NCBI GenBank assembly: GCA_021904315.1
Contig: CM038915.1
Location: 13,206,001 to 13,270,000, forward strand
Source of the DNA: Sphagnum magellanicum
Taxonomy: Eukaryota > Streptophyta > Sphagnopsida > Sphagnales > Sphagnaceae
Reading direction: 5' to 3'
DNA: 64,000 nucleotides
The notes below the pieces were generated by a model, which ran no database searches, was not told the DNA's origin, and saw nothing but the letters and a program-made list of their open reading frames with translations. Positions 10,996-23,379 of this stretch are shown here, in pieces. Position 1 is the stretch's first letter. Every line of letters starts with the position of its first letter. Both the position numbers and the translations under genes were made by a program.

Positions 10996-13859
10996 GTCAG
11001 AGATCATGGACACTTACTCTAAGAGGGTCCCTACCTCTACACAACAATATGCACGCATAGTTTCAACCCTTGCCATTAGCCTAGGTCAAAAATGGTCAAT
11101 AGATACTATGAAGAGTGTATTTTTTAAAGAATCACTAAGATTGTTGAACATGCAATTGGTAAGGCTAGTAATTGAAAAGGGGTGGAGTGTGAAGATTTTT
11201 GGTTTCTTCTCTTGGGTAAGGGTGAAGCAAGGAGTCACCTTGTTAAGGTGACAATAGTCAGCTCAATGAAATCGATGATAAGTGATTGGTGAGAGCAACC
11301 AACTTGTTACTAGCTTAATGGAATGAATGGTAGTTGATTGAATTGTCTGTAGGCCTTTCTTTTTCCTCTACTCCTTTGAGTGCTCGTCTGTCTTCCCCCA
11401 AGCACCTACATTTGTCCCATATAGTTTGGGCACACTTCAACTTGCATGTTAATAAATTCTAAAGGAGGGGCGTGAGGGAAGCCACTTGGCTTTCACTTTG
11501 GGCACTGGCCCACAGTAAAGGGGTATATCTTTGTAAAGAACAACTTTTGGGCTCTTCCTGGATCGTGAGGCTGAGCCTCACTTTATTGGCCTCAGCTGGG
11601 TGCTCAAATCCAGAAAGAGCCTCGAAGCTGTTGCTTATGCTACACTTTCCTTGCACTAGGGAATAATGTCTCGTATCATGGTAACTATCATTCCTTATGT
11701 TTGATCTAAGTGGGTTTCAGTCCTCTTGCTGCAATATAAAAAGTATGTTACTAGACCTGTGTGCAAGATCAGTCGTCTTTAGGCCCAATTAACATGAGTG
11801 GATGCCAAGGTTGAACTCAAATCATGCAATCACATTGATGCACCACTGAAATTACTCTCACAGGCTTTACACTTAGACTCAAGGCTAAACTAAAATATAA
11901 CATTTTAATCTATGATTATTTAGGCCCATGACAGCACCAGGGGCAGCCAAAAACCTATCAACTTGGAAAGCTAATTTAATATAAAATAAAATGATATTTA
12001 TGTGACAATGAAATAATATTTACTCTTGGCAATTTTTTAATTTATTTTCACAGATTTCATCAAATTAAGCTGGGGACCCCTTATTTTTGCCTTTCTCCGT
12101 TTTTTTCTTTTCTTCATTTAGTCTGTGTCCATTATTGTCTTATCTTTATTTTGCCTATTATTTCTCTTATGATAACAAGAGAGAAGAAAACAAAACCATA
12201 GGAAACGTTGAAGACTTTGTTCAACTTCTTGGCCACAAATAATTGTACATAGGAAATTCTTGACATTTGAAAAATCATTATTTTATTAACAACTTGAGGT
12301 CAAACAACATGCCAAAATGTTCAAAATTTTGCCTTATTAGAGTCATCTTTGAAGTTAGCCAATGTCATGTGTTTTTTTTCACCCCTTATCCCCTATTTCA
12401 ACTTCAAAGCTTGCTATTTGCAAAGTGAAAAAATTTCATTGAATCAAGAATGGGACTCAATACCGCAATATCTAATGCTGAAGATTCAAAATAATTATGG
12501 TAATAGTAAACATAGCAATATTAAAGGCACTCAGGAAAAAATAAAAATGATGAAACTTAGATACACTAAATTTTGTGATAATCTAAATATCATTCCTCAC
12601 TTATATGCAATGTGTTTTTCCACTGTTTTTTTTCTAATCTCACCCCTTCGTGATCAAACTCAAAAGATTGTTATTGTGTTTCTTTCACTTCACAAATTTC
12701 TCTATTGTCCTCAAGACCTTTTAGTCTCTATTCCAAATCTAATGTTAGCATTAGTTTTCTATGGATTTGATTTTGCAGGTTCATAAATCTATCTATGAAG
12801 GAAGGTAGTTTGTTTTGTTTTGTTTTGTAGTTATGAGATCCACGGAACCAGGATGCTTCAGATCGTGGTCATGAAGTCTTTGGAAAGCTCTTGACGAGGA
12901 GGGGTGCATGGGCTTGGTTCCATGACGTTTGGACTTGCGGTGCAAAAGTTCTTGAATATTGAATGATTTCTTCACTGAAAAATAAATTAAATCGTAGCTG
13001 AAAATTTCGGAGGGATTGGAATGTGCCTTTGGTATTATTGGAAAGATCTTGATGAGCAGGAGTTAATGGAATTTATTTGGTAAGATTTGGATTGAGAATG
13101 TGGGAGATATTGATTTTTAAGTGGTTTCTGCCGCTGAAAATTCAAATAAAATCCAAAAACCAGGTTTTGGGAAGGAAAAATCAGTTGAGGACGTGGTAAC
13201 ACTTGGGCCGACGGCACAGGCCACACTTGTTGTGTTTGAAATGGAGTGATGGCAAGCAACCAATCACAATATAACGATACCTTATGAAAACAATGTTTTA
13301 CGTTCTGCACAATTTGTCATTCTTTGATTCTAGATGAGATGGATGCTAAAACGCTTTGTGTTCAGCCATGAGTTGTAAGCACTCAGATTCACCTCAAGAC
13401 AGTCGTTGCTCCACTATTTGAACTAGTTAACAGATTGTCTTCTCTTGGACTACAACACTATGGACTTGCTCCAAAATGGTCCTCTAATTTCCTTCAACAT
13501 TCCCCATATTTCATATTTTGAAACAAATACTTCTTTGTACTTCAAGAGAAATATTGAACTCATATATGTGTGTATGTGTGTGCATGTGTATAATGCAAAC
13601 TAGCAATCATTTGTGGAGTTAGATTGACTCTTGCTTATTGAAGATCTGCAAATTGCACATAAAATCTTGAATTCCAACATTATATTTATTTAATGCGATG
13701 CATTATTGTTACCTATCATAATCTAGTTTAATGTGTACACCAAATTCTAAAATGTGAATAATTCACTGGCTGCAGGAACTACAAAGATTCGTTTAGAAAT
13801 TTATGAACTCTTTTCAATGAGGAGATAGGTAAGTAGTTGTTTGTTTTCAAGGATTTTTT
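10996..13859. other. Intergenic DNA, no gene seen
   Basis: No supported gene. Frames such as 12,349-12,786 (plus) and 13,035-13,310 (minus) lack recognisable domains. At 11,565-11,581 there is a perfect palindrome, GTGAGGCT-G-AGCCTCAC. A TG-rich microsatellite lies near 13,565-13,595. Confidence 0.55.
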
Positions 13860-14175
13860 CATTCTAAACAACTTCCATATGTGTGATAAAAAAGAACCCA
13901 TAATATCATAATCAAATTCTGAACAATTTCCAGTGGTGCAATCAAAGGGAACCAGTATATAAAAATCATGACTAAAAAAATTAAACCATCTGTGTGATTG
14001 AAGAAAATGCATATGACAATTATGATAAAATTCAAAACAATTTCCATAGACTGTGCAATCAAAGAGAAAACCCATCATGATACATATTATGATCCCCAAA
14101 AAAGTTACAGTTTTCCCTCTGGTGTGATCAAAGCTCGAATTTAACCCATATATGATTATAATAAAAATTTGCTGC
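13860..14175. repeat. Tandem ~57-65-bp degenerate repeat
   Basis: Units of the type AACAATTTCCATAGTGTGCA followed by ATCAAAGGGAACCCAT occur near 13,866, 13,923, 13,985, 14,036 and 14,102. The array lies about 300 bases beyond the stop codon of the minus-strand gene at 14,487, so it may touch that gene's 3' flank. Confidence 0.65.
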
Positions 14176-14486
14176 CTGAGAGGCAATACTTATAACTGAA
14201 ACACATTCGACTCAAAACTCAAACAATTGCATGAACTCTAGATCTCCAGCTAATTTTCAAGTAAAGTTTTCAAGCTTCTAATTTATGCCTGGGACAGGAC
14301 TTGTGAAATATGTGATGACCCAGATACTATGATTACAATTCAGAGCTGCAGCTGCAATGGAACTTGATGCATTTAAGTTCTGAATCTGCTTCAAATGGGC
14401 TGAACTGCAAAGAACTTCTCCAGCAGCTTAAATTCAGGTGTACATAATTAATCAAAATTAATTGTGTACAATGGGTAAGAAACTTT

Positions 14487-16439
14487 TTATGCTGCTGTGA
14501 ACTTATTTTCAATCCTCTTGAACAGGCCTTGTTTGCGAGGTTGACGTCCTGTTGCTGCTGCCGGAGCTCCTCCATTGGCAGAAGAAGCTGCAGCGGTAGC
14601 AGGTGGTGGTGCAGTACGAGCGGAGGTACCATTGTTGTTGTTGGTAACAGTGTCGATGCTACGTTGATCAGTTTCTGCATCCGCTGAGGAATCGGAGCTA
14701 GTGTCTCTGTGATGATGCCCAGCAGCTAGCAGATTATCCAGGTGTGGTCTGTGCTTTTGCTCCAGGTGTTGTAGGAGATTCATATCACCAGGGGCAGAAT
14801 ATCTGTTGTGAAGCTTCTCAATGTAGCTGCACATTCATCAAACAAAGAAAACGGATCCAAAAGAAGACGATAGATCTGATCAGCTGGAGGCGATGGCATT
14901 CATTTTTCCTTCTGCCAATATGCATGATCACAGCTAGCTACTATTGCCCAAAGAATTCCCCAGTTCTAGAATAGACACCAAGCTCATGAAGAGAACTTCC
15001 GAACTAGCTGAATATCAAGCGCGACAAGTTCAACAGCTGCAGATCTTCTAGACCTGCAGATCAGCCGTTGTAGATCTAGAATCCCGAAAGTGTTATCAAT
15101 TGGGTTCAACACTCTAGAGACTTAAGAATCTGCAAAAAAAATATGCATGAAGTTGCGAAAGATTTGCCACTGGGAAGAAATCCGAGGGAATTCAATCCAG
15201 AGTTAGCTGTGGAGAAATGCAGAGCTCTAGGGATGACTTACTTTCCAGTGTGTACTTCGATCTGGCGCTTCACGGGGACCTCGTGCACGATGGGTACATG
15301 CACAGACTCAAGCACATCCTCGGTGATGATCCTGGGAGTCTTCTCCACTCTCGGAACCTCCACATAGTCCACCACATCCACCATTTCGGTGATTTCCCTG
15401 GGTTCTTCTACGACTCTGCGCATAGCAGCAGCACACGGATGAATATCACCAAACTACTCATGCTTTGTCAGGAGGTTCTCTACTGCTCATGTACTTCAAG
15501 GAAGTGCAGAAGATCAATATTCTTAGAAGAGTTCTTAACTTCTCAGCCTGCTTCTTCATTCTCCTGATCACATTCTTTACTGCAATTCTGCAGTGTCCAT
15601 GAGGTGCCGGAAAATCAAAAAGCTGCTTCAGAAGATTGCAGAGTGGCTATGAGCGCGTGACCGACTGATGTATGATCTCGAGCTTTTTTTACCTGTGCAC
15701 AATTTCGATCCTTGTCTTAGGGACCTGCTTGATGATGGGCACCCTGTCAATGATCACAGTCTCCTCCATGATGACTTTGGTTCGGGGAACCGTCACCATC
15801 CTTTCCTCGTATGTGATCTCCTTCACGAACACCGTCTCCTCCACCGTCTTCATCTCTGGGATCTTCTGGATGACTTCAACTCGGGTCTCATATTCCTTGG
15901 GCTGCAATATTATGCAAAAGACATATATTTTTAGCACATCATGTGAGAATTCTGGCAAAGCTTGTATCTAGTCTTCGACGCTCTCGACGATCTCCCAGCT
16001 GCAGCTCACGAAAGTCAGTTCGGCTGGCGAAGAATTTGTTCAAGAGATTTACCAGAAAGCGAGAGTTGGGTGCATTCAGATTGGGAACATAAGGGTGTCC
16101 TCCTCCCGTCACCTCGGACCGGTTCGGCAAATTCCGCATCGCTGCCGGCTCCCCTGCGTGCACTGGTCCGCGTACAGCAGGCTCACCTTGATCTCTAGTG
16201 TTTCCGTCCGCGGCTTCCGTGAGTCGCTCAGAAGTACCGGAAGCAGCGGCAGCAGGAGTAGTTTCCCCAGTTGTTCCGCGACGATTGATGCCATTGTTTG
16301 CAGCACCGGCAACAACTGCGTGATCTGTACCACCACCACCACCCACTGCTCTAACTCCCTCGTTCATATTCTCATCGGCTGCAGGAGCTGGTGCTGCATC
16401 AGGCTGATCCGCGGCTATACTAGACTGATCACTACTCAT
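14487..16439 (-). CDS. Alveolin/articulin-like repeat protein, function unknown
   Basis: Four exons on the minus strand: 16,439-16,053; 15,901-15,693; 15,415-15,242; 14,826-14,487. All junctions keep frame (phases 0, 2, 2) and together encode about 369 residues. The first ATG in frame is at 16,439; the frame continues upstream only from a TTG. Residues 1-129 are Ala/Gly/Asn-rich and probably disordered. Residues about 131-256, which are exactly exons 2 and 3, form an unbroken Val/Ile/Pro core with alternating Glu and Lys/Arg: VEVIQKIPEMK, MVTVPRTKVIMEE, IIDRVPIIKQVP, YVEVPRVEKTP, VHVPIVHEVPVK. The C-terminal third is low complexity and ends in a basic helix, KQGLFKRIENKF. The core resembles the VPV repeats of alveolins (IMC proteins) and articulins, which build membrane-underlying filaments in protists; I know of no characterised land-plant member. 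The donor of exon 1 (CTG|GTAAAT) is the least certain junction; GTAAGT at exon 3 is strong. No function is claimed. Confidence 0.82.
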
Positions 16440-17050
16440 CTTGCTGTAAGCCGTAATACAGAATTGTTCGAAATGGAGCAAGTACTACTACTAGCAACTA
16501 GTAGAGCTGAAGACGAGTTGATCGCGCAATAAAATAGGTCGAAGTCTAGATCGAGAATTGATCACAAGTCGAGAAGGCTTTTCAAGATATGGCAATTCTT
16601 GTCAATAGTTGCAGCTGCAACTTATGCAGGTGGGAACGTTGTGCAAGTCTACATTCTATGAAAAGCTGATCTGCCGGCCGGCCCCATGATGAGCTACTCC
16701 AGGTTTTCTGACGCTAAGCTAGATGGCTAGCAAAAAGCTGGCGAGATGTAAAATTAGAGTGTGTAAAAGCTGCAGCACACATGTCAGAGAAGGGGGCAAA
16801 CAATGGTGCTCCCGGATGTCGGCGATGGAGGACACGGACTGGATCAGCTTTTTCATGCAGCTAGCTTGGACACCAGTGCAACCAGACCATGAAGCTTCTT
16901 CGACTACAACAAAGATGATGTTGTGGCGCAGTCTCGACGAATTTAGCTGCGGCCGAGCTTTGAGGCGAGATAGCGGAGGTTTTACATATGGGGACCGTGG
17001 AATGAACGGCGCGTGGTAGCTAGCTAGCCATAAGCCAACCTTCTTTTCTT
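16440..17050. other. Upstream flank of the alveolin-like gene
   Basis: Probable 5' leader and promoter of the minus-strand gene. It is richer in G+C than the surrounding desert, with palindromic runs such as GCCGGCCGGCC (16,674-16,684) and GCTAGCTAGC (17,019-17,028). A frame at 16,723-17,019 (plus) has no recognisable domain and is not called. No clear TATA box was found. Confidence 0.4.
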
Positions 17051-17053
17051 GCG

Positions 17054-17570
17054 TGGCTATATCTAGCCAAAATGCTATTTATTAAAAATATCAAAAGCGC
17101 TAAAATCAACTGCTTTTTGGAGATTTTCAATAGCCATAATTCGACCCAAATTTAAGAAAAATCGCCATATTTCTCCAGGTGGTTCAAATAGAGTAGCCAG
17201 AAATATGGAGGGATGTTTTCATTTTTTTACTTTCATATTTAACTGGTAGCCATATTTGGCTAAATCTTCCACTTTGTGGATCATCGCCACTTTGGCTATA
17301 AGTCGGTCCCCCACAGTTTTGCTGGCTCTTTATATCCAAAATGCTATATTAAAAATTGAAAGTGCTAAATCATCTGCTTTTTGATATTTTCAATAGAATA
17401 ATTCGACCAAAACTTAATAAAATTCGTCATATTTCTCCACATAGTTCAAATAGGGTAGCCACAGATATAGAAGGATTTTTTGTAAAAAATTTCTTTCATA
17501 TTCAGCTTGTAGCCAAATTTGGCTAAAATTACCAAAAAAAACTGGCTAAAAGTGGGTTCCCCAACTGCTC
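17054..17570. repeat. Two tandem ~250-bp copies with TAGCCA(A/T)ATTTGGCTA palindrome
   Basis: CCAAAATGCTAT.TTAAAAAT starts near 17,087 and again near 17,336. The following CTGCTTTTTG, TTTTCAATAG, CATATTTCTCCA and GGTAGCCA blocks repeat in order, so the period is about 249 bases. Each copy ends with the 16-base palindrome: TAGCCATATTTGGCTA at 17,247-17,262 and TAGCCAAATTTGGCTA at 17,510-17,525. The same palindrome occurs at 44,093, 60,024 and (diverged) 61,183. It is likely a small dispersed element found near genes. Confidence 0.75.
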
Positions 17571-17667
17571 CCCCCCAGGAAGGTGAAATCTAAAAGCTCT
17601 AGAAAACTTTGTGCCGATCATACAATACTCGCCGCGTGCCTTCGTCGTCGCGGGGGCCCTGGTCTCG

Positions 17668-18204
17668 ATGGGAAATCCAAATCTAGCGAGTAGCGTACGG
17701 GTCCCGGAAGAAGGTGAAGAAGAAGAAGAAGATTCGAATGCTCTTTTGGAGCGGTACCGTTTACACTTCCCGCGAGCGAGACTGCGGAAACTCTGCATTG
17801 CCCATCGAATCGAATTCAGCTCTCTATTGGCTTTTGATGCTCGAACAGGTAGAGGTGTAATACTAAGATGCGATTATGGCATCTCAGAAATCTACCGAGA
17901 AACGCGCTCGAATGTCGCATCGCGAGCGACGATCTGTTCTCGAGCGACACCAAGTCGTTTGTTTGTTCCTCTCTTCTTCCTGTCTGGCGGAGAGCTTCGT
18001 TCGGCACCGGACCGTCGCCGGTTGTACTCTTTCATCCGCTCAGCGAAAGTATCATCCATCCATCTTCCGGTTAAAAAAACATCCATCTTCTTTGTCGATG
18101 ATGATAACATTTACATACTTCTTTTCATTCGTCCTGAATCAATTTCGTTCCTAATCCATTCACTTTCATCCATCCTAATCGAAGCTACCAGATTTAACAA
18201 GTAG
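17668..18204 (+). CDS. Possible unrecognised 178-aa protein or first exon
   Basis: An ATG-started open frame of 178 codons in a locally GC-richer stretch; the frame extends 19 codons further upstream only from a GTG. It includes an acidic run (EEGEEEEEDSN) followed by a basic segment (ERYRLHFPRARLRKL). The second half is Ser/Ile/Leu-rich and looks less protein-like. No domain is recognised. Antisense frames of 72-89 codons overlap it, so this may be the bidirectional promoter or 5' exon of a gene whose other exons I cannot see, or chance. The ATG context (TCGATGG) is mediocre. Confidence 0.25.
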   Translation: MGNPNLASSVRVPEEGEEEEEDSNALLERYRLHFPRARLRKLCIAHRIEFSSLLAFDARTGRGVILRCDYGISEIYRETRSNVASRATICSRATPSRLFVPLFFLSGGELRSAPDRRRLYSFIRSAKVSSIHLPVKKTSIFFVDDDNIYILLFIRPESISFLIHSLSSILIEATRFNK

Positions 18205-18699
18205 GTTTGGTAGGAGATCTTATGGGCCTGTGCCAGAACCTTCTGGGGATTTGAGGTACTTGTCTGGGGCCAGAGTGAACAAACAGTCACAGTGGAAACC
18301 AGTGTTGGGTGATTCCTAGAATGAGGGATAGACTTACTTACCTGTTGGTTCCCAAAATTTTCAAAGTTATCGGTTCTGGTATAGAATTGTGCTTCTCAAA
18401 AATCTAAAAGTCAAAGAACCGGCCAAAGTTCTTGGCTGGTTCTTTCATGAAAACCATCAGTTTTTTTAGGTTTTTGAAATAACCAGAGAGCTGAGATTAG
18501 GTTTCAACAACATGCGCATTGTCTCAAAGAGGGTGCATGGTACAAATTGCATGTGTCATTGTGATGTCTGCTTCAGAGTTATTCCAGGTGACAAATGCCG
18601 AGCTGAAAAATGCTAATCCCCTGGTTTAACTGACATGCGGGATTCCATGCTGATGCTAATTCAGCTTGGCATAATCCCAGTTGTCTAATTGCAAAAAAA
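18205..18699. other. Intergenic, leading into transposase remnant
   Basis: No gene is recognised. Near 18,540-18,600 one frame shows clustered cysteines (CMCHCDVCF), which may be a decayed zinc-binding head of the transposase remnant that follows. Confidence 0.35.
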
Positions 18700-19335
18700 T
18701 GTGCAATTGATGTGTTGATGACATGTCCTATAGAAGAAGATAAAAGCACCAGGTTGATGCAATGGAAGTGTTATGAGTTGGTCATTCATGGCAAGACAAG
18801 GTTTGGAGAGGACAATAGGGTCCTGCGGTTGTAGAATAAAGAAACTACATCAAGGTGTTTTTTCGTTTACTTGAGACCTAAACAAAGGAAGTTGATAGTC
18901 CATGATTATGTTGCTCACTTCCAAGAGGAGCAATACCAAATATGTTTGGACACTTTTTTAGAGACCTTTAGTGATGTTGACTTCATACAAAAAAACTACA
19001 CATTTCAAGAGTATAACAAAGTCTAGGAAATTCATTGGTGTTCTTTCTAGCAAACAATATTGGTACATATTTGTTATTGATGGAATGAAGAGTATCTTGC
19101 CAATTTAGATTCAACCAATGACAAGTTGGTCACCTAATACCATTATTATTTCTCTAATGACCATGAGCATGATATATTATTTGTGCAACATTGAGTTCAC
19201 CTAACATAATGTGGCTTGTTCCCAAATGAACATATTGTGTGGTTTGACAACTATGCAATGCAATTTAAGTCAAGGAGGGCTTACATTATATATTGAATCC
19301 CAATAACAAATTTGGAATGTGAATCACTATAGAAT
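18700..19335 (+). pseudogene. Transposase-like remnant, VDFxENY family (copy 1)
   Basis: Plus-strand fragments in more than one frame carry the landmarks of a widespread but poorly classified plant transposase-like family: MQWKCYELVIHGKTR, VHDYVAHFQEEQYQICLD, VDF..NYTFQEYNK, ILVHICY, YHYYFSNDHEHD followed by LFVQH, and HIVWFDNYAMQFKSRRA. The order is that of the family. Several stops and frame changes interrupt it, so it is dead. Copy 2 is at 26.4-27.2 kb. No terminal inverted repeats were recognised around it. The assignment rests on remembered family motifs; the class of transposon is uncertain. Confidence 0.6.
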
Positions 19336-22300
19336 TTTCCATTTTATGATGTTCCAATCAAATGACCAATCCATTTTATTTTTTACTTCAAAAATCCATT
19401 ACTACTAACAAATGATTTTTTTATCAATAAATAACCACAATTTTTTTTCCATAATGAAGTTATTAGTTTAGATCCAAATCCCAATTAGTAGATTTATGAA
19501 TATATTAATCACCATATGCATTCGAATAAAAGGTACCCAGGGAAAAAACACCATTTTGTCACAAAAGTGAGCCACCATAACTTACATCTACCCCTAAGTA
19601 CATTGCATGTCTGGTGCTTATAATCAAGGTTAATAGGCTATTGGAACAAATAATTTGTAGCCCACATTTTTGGTGGGAAAAGACATTTAAAAAAAATTAC
19701 ATCCATTCATAGGTGTGGAAAGTTTTTATAATGATCCTTTCACCATGTTCTGTTCACATGGATGTGTCAATTTCCATATTTATATAAAATTTTCCCTTAA
19801 TATGTACATTTCCACCTTTTTTTCATACATGTGGGGCCCACTAATGTTGATTCCACTTAACAATGGTTATTTCATGCACTTTCCATTATTTAATATCTCA
19901 TGTATATTAGCCATTTTTCTAAAGTTTGGTTTATTAGATTGATAGACTTCATACACCATAATTTTAGCAAAACAAATCTTATGCTACCTATGAGACATTC
20001 AATAGATCCATGGACCAAATTTGCAAAAATGAAGTGTCCAACTTATAGGTGATCCTACAAGTTCTAAAAAAATTTCAATATGATAAAGTACTGAAAGTTG
20101 ATGTGGTTACTTTTGAACACATGAACTAATATACCATGGTGGTAATTCAGTGCGGTCAATTTGACTAAGTCATGGCCATTTTGATTATGATTTTCCTTTT
20201 AGGGTCCCATTTGATTAGATGTCCAAATTGATGCATACTCAAAATGGTCATTTCACTCAAAATTACCAACCAAAAAAACCATGGGTCTTTCATGCCCCAA
20301 GCCTATGTCAAGATGGACACCCCTCCTACTCAATGTAGCCACCTTAGTCAAGACGAACCTTTTACAAAGCCATGATTTCTTGTAGTGACTTCAAATTGCT
20401 AATGATTTCATTAACAATGTATGTTTTCCATGCCTTATGTTGAAGCCCACACATATGACACATGGTTTTAGGTGTAGGCTCCTAAGGAAGCAAAAGAAAA
20501 ACTCATGACTTAGCATCTATTTGGATAATGCAAGTGACTTCATTTGCTTGTACTTTAGGTTGGTGAGCCAAGAATCTCTCTCCAAATAAGCCTTTTGAAC
20601 TTGATGTTGATGTCCATTAATATTGCACCACAAACAAAAAAGTCAATAATACAATATTGAAATCCTAATTGAAGATGTTTTCAAGATGGATTCATCAGCA
20701 AACTAGTACACTTGATGGTCTGCTCATCCCAATGTATGGAAGGTAGTGAGAGAATACCAAAAACATTATAGGCACCCACTTGGTCATGACAATTTTATAG
20801 TGCAAGCATTGATCAAGGGTCTTTTCACCAAAAACTGATATAATGCAGTCCAAAGAAAGCAAAAAAGAAATGCCAAGCTTGATTTACTTGAAAAGGCTGT
20901 GTCCATATTGTGACCCTGCCATTTGAATTGCCAATTAACAGTGCTTGTGGACACAAAGTTGGTGACCACTCTAAAAATTGAACAATGTCACCTAGTAAAT
21001 CTACACAAATATAATCATTACAATTTTCCATTTTACACAAATTTGCTTATAGTAATAGGTATTATTTTACACTTGGCCATTGTGGGTTAAACATTTCTTA
21101 CAACAAACAAGTGTTGAATATCCATGAAAAACACCACTAAACAATTCTATGGCATAAGTTGAAAAGTAATTGAAACCAAAAAAGTGACAATAGCATTTGA
21201 ACAAATTGGCTATGATAGATACCTACAAGGATATTAAAAATTAAGTGTTCAGTGTGGTGCTTAGGGTCAACCACATGCATAGGTATCCAAAATGTTGGCT
21301 CTGAATTGGACTTGATCCTAGCCCCCATTTGTTGACCTTTAATGAAGCAATGAAAATTCAAGTAATTCAAGTACTACATAATTTATTCTCACCCATCCAT
21401 CTTCCTTGTGCACAACTACCTTCTCCTCCTGAAGTGAAGGAATGACCCATTTGGTTAACAATATGTCTATACTAGTTAAAAACTTCCAAGTGGTGAAAAA
21501 ATAAGCTTATACAACAACCCAAATTTCACTGTTTCCTTGATCTACAACCCCTTGGATCTATTCTAAACACTACATTCTAGTTAAAGACAATAAGCTCAAG
21601 GTCTACATCCACCATATCTAAGGTCTAGACATTTTGACTAGAGGCTTATAAATATGCCTGCTAACACTAAAAGAAAGCAAAATAGGGAATATGCCAAAAA
21701 GCTAAATGGGAAGATAAAATCACTTACCTTTGATCACTTGTGCATGTTTCCACAACAAAACAAATAAGATTTGTTTTTGCAGACCATGCTACTACATTAC
21801 AAACATTTTGTTCAAACAACAAAATCCCATCACCTTAAACATCATTACTAATAAAATTTAAACCCAATAAGCTAACTAAACTAAAAACCTAGATGAAACC
21901 ATAAACTTAAAGCCTCATGAACATTCAGCTTATTATTAATAATTTTTATGGAAAATAAGAAGTTACTTATTCCATGATTGAAGATGGGAAGTGATGCACC
22001 CCAAAATTCTTTGATTGATTCAAATGCGAGTCCCAAAGTGGGAGCCCACTTGCGAGTGTGTGGACTCATTCCCTCACACTCTCCTGCACTTTTGAGAATG
22101 TGAATGTGACTTTCAAGTTGCACTCTTGGCCCACACCTTTCCATGCCCCTTGCCTTGGTCACGAGCCCAAGGCTAGGGTTATAACAAGAAGCCTTAATCG
22201 TTGGTGACATTTTAATGAAGAAGATTGGCAACATTTTCAAGAAAGGAATTATCCATGTCAAGATCCATGGGGCTAAATTCATAGTGATATCCACACCAAA

Positions 22301-23379
22301 GTGGACATGGACAAATGTGTTGAATGCAACACTAAGATTTGCTAAACGTGGACAACACTAATTCTCATACTTAATGGAAAGTTTTCTTTGATTTTGTTTT
22401 GATGATGGGAGCTCAAATTATTCTTGACACCCTTGTCTTGGAAGTCTCATACCATGCATATTGCACATTGGCATCACCTCGACTGTTTGTAATTAGTCGT
22501 GTTTGTCTTTCAAAGGCTTACTACTGTGCTTGTCCTTTTGAAATGAAATCCTAATAGATCCAAGCTATTACCAGGGCTTGTAACACAAAAAGACCAAGCC
22601 TTGTGATAAACTTGGTCTTTACATCTACAAATTCCTCTTCATTTTTTAGGGGAGGCCATAAAATTTGCACACTAGCACCACCTTGGGATTGTTTTATCAA
22701 TGGTTGTTGGATAAACTTTGTTGGTATTGCAGGTGTGTTTGTCCATTCAAAGTTGAGTCTTCATATGTTCGTAGTATATTTGAGATTGAATCAAACAAAC
22801 CAAGTTCTTTGATAAGCTCGGCCTTGGTGCATCCACATTTTCAAAAGTGGTCCATCCTTCAGGGGTAGATGCAAGCTACCTTGGCTCATTTTTGTGACAA
22901 AATGTTAGTTTTTCCTAGGTACCTTTAGTTCAAATGTCTATGGGGATTAATATGCTTTTAAATATATTAATTGGGACATAGATCTAGACTAACAACTTGA
23001 TTATGAACATTTTTATCTAGTTATTTTTTTAATAATATGTTCATCCACTATAAGTAATAATGGACTTTTGAAGTTCGACAATATGGAATGGTTGTCTGTT
23101 TGGAAGATTATTCATTTAATCATGAAGAAGAATGAATTTTAATATATTTCCATTGCTATCTTGTAAACATAAAAACTACCATACTTGTTAGGTTTTTCTA
23201 ATTTTCAAAAATTCCTTTACTTTTTAAATTTTTTACGTCACAACTTTTTAGGGTTCTGCTCCAACAAAGAAAATTGTTGTTTAATTTGATCAATTAAACT
23301 TCTTGTTGAATATAATTCAAAGTTTGTAGATTTCATAGTTATCATGTGGCTTGCTATTGAGTCTAATAACAATTTTGTG
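19336..23379. other. Intergenic DNA with decayed repeats, no gene
   Basis: No supported gene on either strand. Short frames (19,715-19,942 plus; 20,784-21,040 and 21,137-21,370 minus) show no domains. At 21,990-22,200 a minus-strand stretch containing ECEGMSPHTRKWAPTLG resembles a sequence found repeatedly as dispersed repeat in plant genomes; it is probably transposon-derived, but I cannot name the family. Confidence 0.45.

Noticed and set aside
14333-14680. 115-codon minus-strand frame overlapping the last exon of the alveolin-like gene
   Set aside because: A different frame over the same bases; the spliced exon frame has consistent phases and a sensible C-terminus.
15939-16481. Taking exon 1 of the alveolin-like gene as one long exon to the TGA at its end, starting at 16,481
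   Set aside because: 16,481 is a TTG, not ATG, and stopping there would discard the repeat core; the GTAAAT donor at 16,052 gives an in-frame join.
16723-17019. 98-codon plus-strand frame
   Set aside because: No domain, lies in the upstream region of the opposite-strand gene, no partner exons.
21881-22294. 137-codon minus-strand frame as a gene
   Set aside because: Contains text seen in dispersed plant repeats (GMSPHTRKWAPTLG) and has no recognisable functional domain.
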